Source: Granulicella sp. UBA5172 (GTDB lineage: Bacteria > Acidobacteriota > Terriglobia > Terriglobales > Acidobacteriaceae). Taken from it: a stretch of DNA of 7,995 bases. Made by a program: the position numbers and the translations under genes. The DNA lies in the NCBI GenBank assembly GCA_002413385.1, contig DHWW01000283.1:7999-15993 (forward strand), written 5' to 3'. Below the pieces are notes generated by a model, which was not told the origin of the DNA, did no database searches, and was given only the letters and a program-made list of their open reading frames with translations. Shown here one piece after another: positions 7,501 to 7,995 of the stretch (position 1 is the stretch's first letter; each line of letters begins with the position of its first letter).

Positions 7501-7995
7501 ATGATTATCGGCGTCCCCAAGGAAATCAAAGACCACGAAAGCCGTGTCGGCATCACACCTGCCGGCGTCAAAGCGCTCGTCGATGAGGGTCACAAGGTCC
7601 TCGTCGAGCAACATGCCGGAGCCCTGTCCTCGTTCCCTGACGACGAGTACCAGGCCGTTGGCGCCGAGATCGTCGGTGCCGCCTCCGACGTCTGGGTTCA
7701 CGCCAACATGATCGTCAAGGTAAAGGAGCCCGTCCCCAGCGAATACACCTACTTCCGCCCCGGCCTGCTCCTCTTCACCTACCTCCATCTCGCACCCCTC
7801 CGTGAACTCACCGACGCGCTCATCGCCAAAAAGGTCACGGGCATTGCCTACGAGACCGTCCGCGACCGTGCCGGCACCCTCCCCCTCCTCACCCCCATGT
7901 CCGAGGTCGCGGGCCGCCTCTCCGTCCAGGTCGGTGCCGCCTATCTCGAAAAGGAGCGAGGTGGTCGCGGAGTCCTCCTCGGCGGAGTCCCCGGC
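7501..7995 (+). CDS. ald: Alanine dehydrogenase, N-terminal part (3' truncated by window edge)
   Basis: NAD-dependent L-alanine dehydrogenase (alanine + NAD+ + water to pyruvate + ammonia + NADH), a cytoplasmic enzyme of alanine catabolism or ammonia assimilation. The 165 visible codons cover the N-terminal catalytic domain: [10 protein letters not shown] start, R15 in ESRVGITP, K75 in VKVKEP, H96 in TYLHLAPL and E118 in GIAYETV. Known family members use Arg15, Lys75 and His96 to bind and process pyruvate, and these fall at exactly the same numbers here. [14 protein letters not shown] (133-146) and GGVPG (161-165) follow; the window ends just before the NAD-binding Rossmann fold, so Asp270 cannot be checked. 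The ATG at 7501 is preceded by AGGAG (7486-7490) at 10 nt. It is divergent from mreB, with a TATACT element 54 bp upstream. The related transhydrogenase alpha subunit is less likely given the exact active-site numbering. Confidence 0.95.
   Translation, partial: MIIGVPKEIKDHESRVGITPAGVKALVDEGHKVLVEQHAGALSSFPDDEYQAVGAEIVGAASDVWVHANMIVKVKEPVPSEYTYFRPGLLLFTYLHLAPLRELTDALIAKKVTGIAYETVRDRAGTLPLLTPMSEVAGRLSVQVGAAYLEKERGGRGVLLGGVPG

Noticed and set aside
1..7995. CRISPR arrays, insertion sequences, tRNA genes, prophage or toxin-antitoxin modules
   Set aside because: No spaced direct repeats, transposase motifs, terminal inverted repeats, cloverleaf-like segments or small paired genes were found; the window is nearly filled by five ordinary genes.

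Overview
The window is GC-rich, with a strong preference for C at third codon positions. Together with the protein styles, this suggests a bacterium of the Acidobacteriota (class Terriglobia, relatives of Granulicella, Edaphobacter or Terriglobus). That placement is inferred from codon habit and protein resemblance; no database was consulted. The organism is Gram-negative: it encodes an inner-membrane RND pump, a periplasmic adaptor and an outer-membrane lipoprotein channel.

Layout from left to right: (1) positions 2-154, the last 50 codons of an unrecognised + strand gene; (2) positions 224-6187, a three-gene + strand operon for a tripartite RND efflux pump in the order permease (224-3403), membrane fusion protein (3440-4702), NodT-family outer-membrane factor (4699-6187). 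The adaptor and channel genes overlap by 4 bp (ATGA). The channel gene is broken as read by a single-base +1 frameshift near 5458, with both halves otherwise well preserved; (3) positions 6223-6249, a perfect 11-bp hairpin with flanking A and T runs, serving as a bidirectional terminator between convergent genes and built from a short tandem duplication; (4) mreB on the - strand (6270-7334), standing alone without mreC or mreD downstream; (5) a divergent intergenic region (7335-7500) with two candidate -10 elements and a small inverted repeat; (6) the first 165 codons of alanine dehydrogenase (ald), cut by the window edge at 7995.

The three efflux genes should form one complex spanning both membranes, exporting hydrophobic or amphiphilic compounds using the proton gradient. 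mreB (cell-shape cytoskeleton) and ald (alanine/pyruvate interconversion) are housekeeping genes unrelated to the pump. No mobile element, CRISPR array, tRNA or rRNA is seen. I found no new biological system. The points most worth a second look are the frameshift in the outer-membrane factor, the absence of the canonical TM10 proton-relay lysine in the permease, and the duplication-derived terminator.
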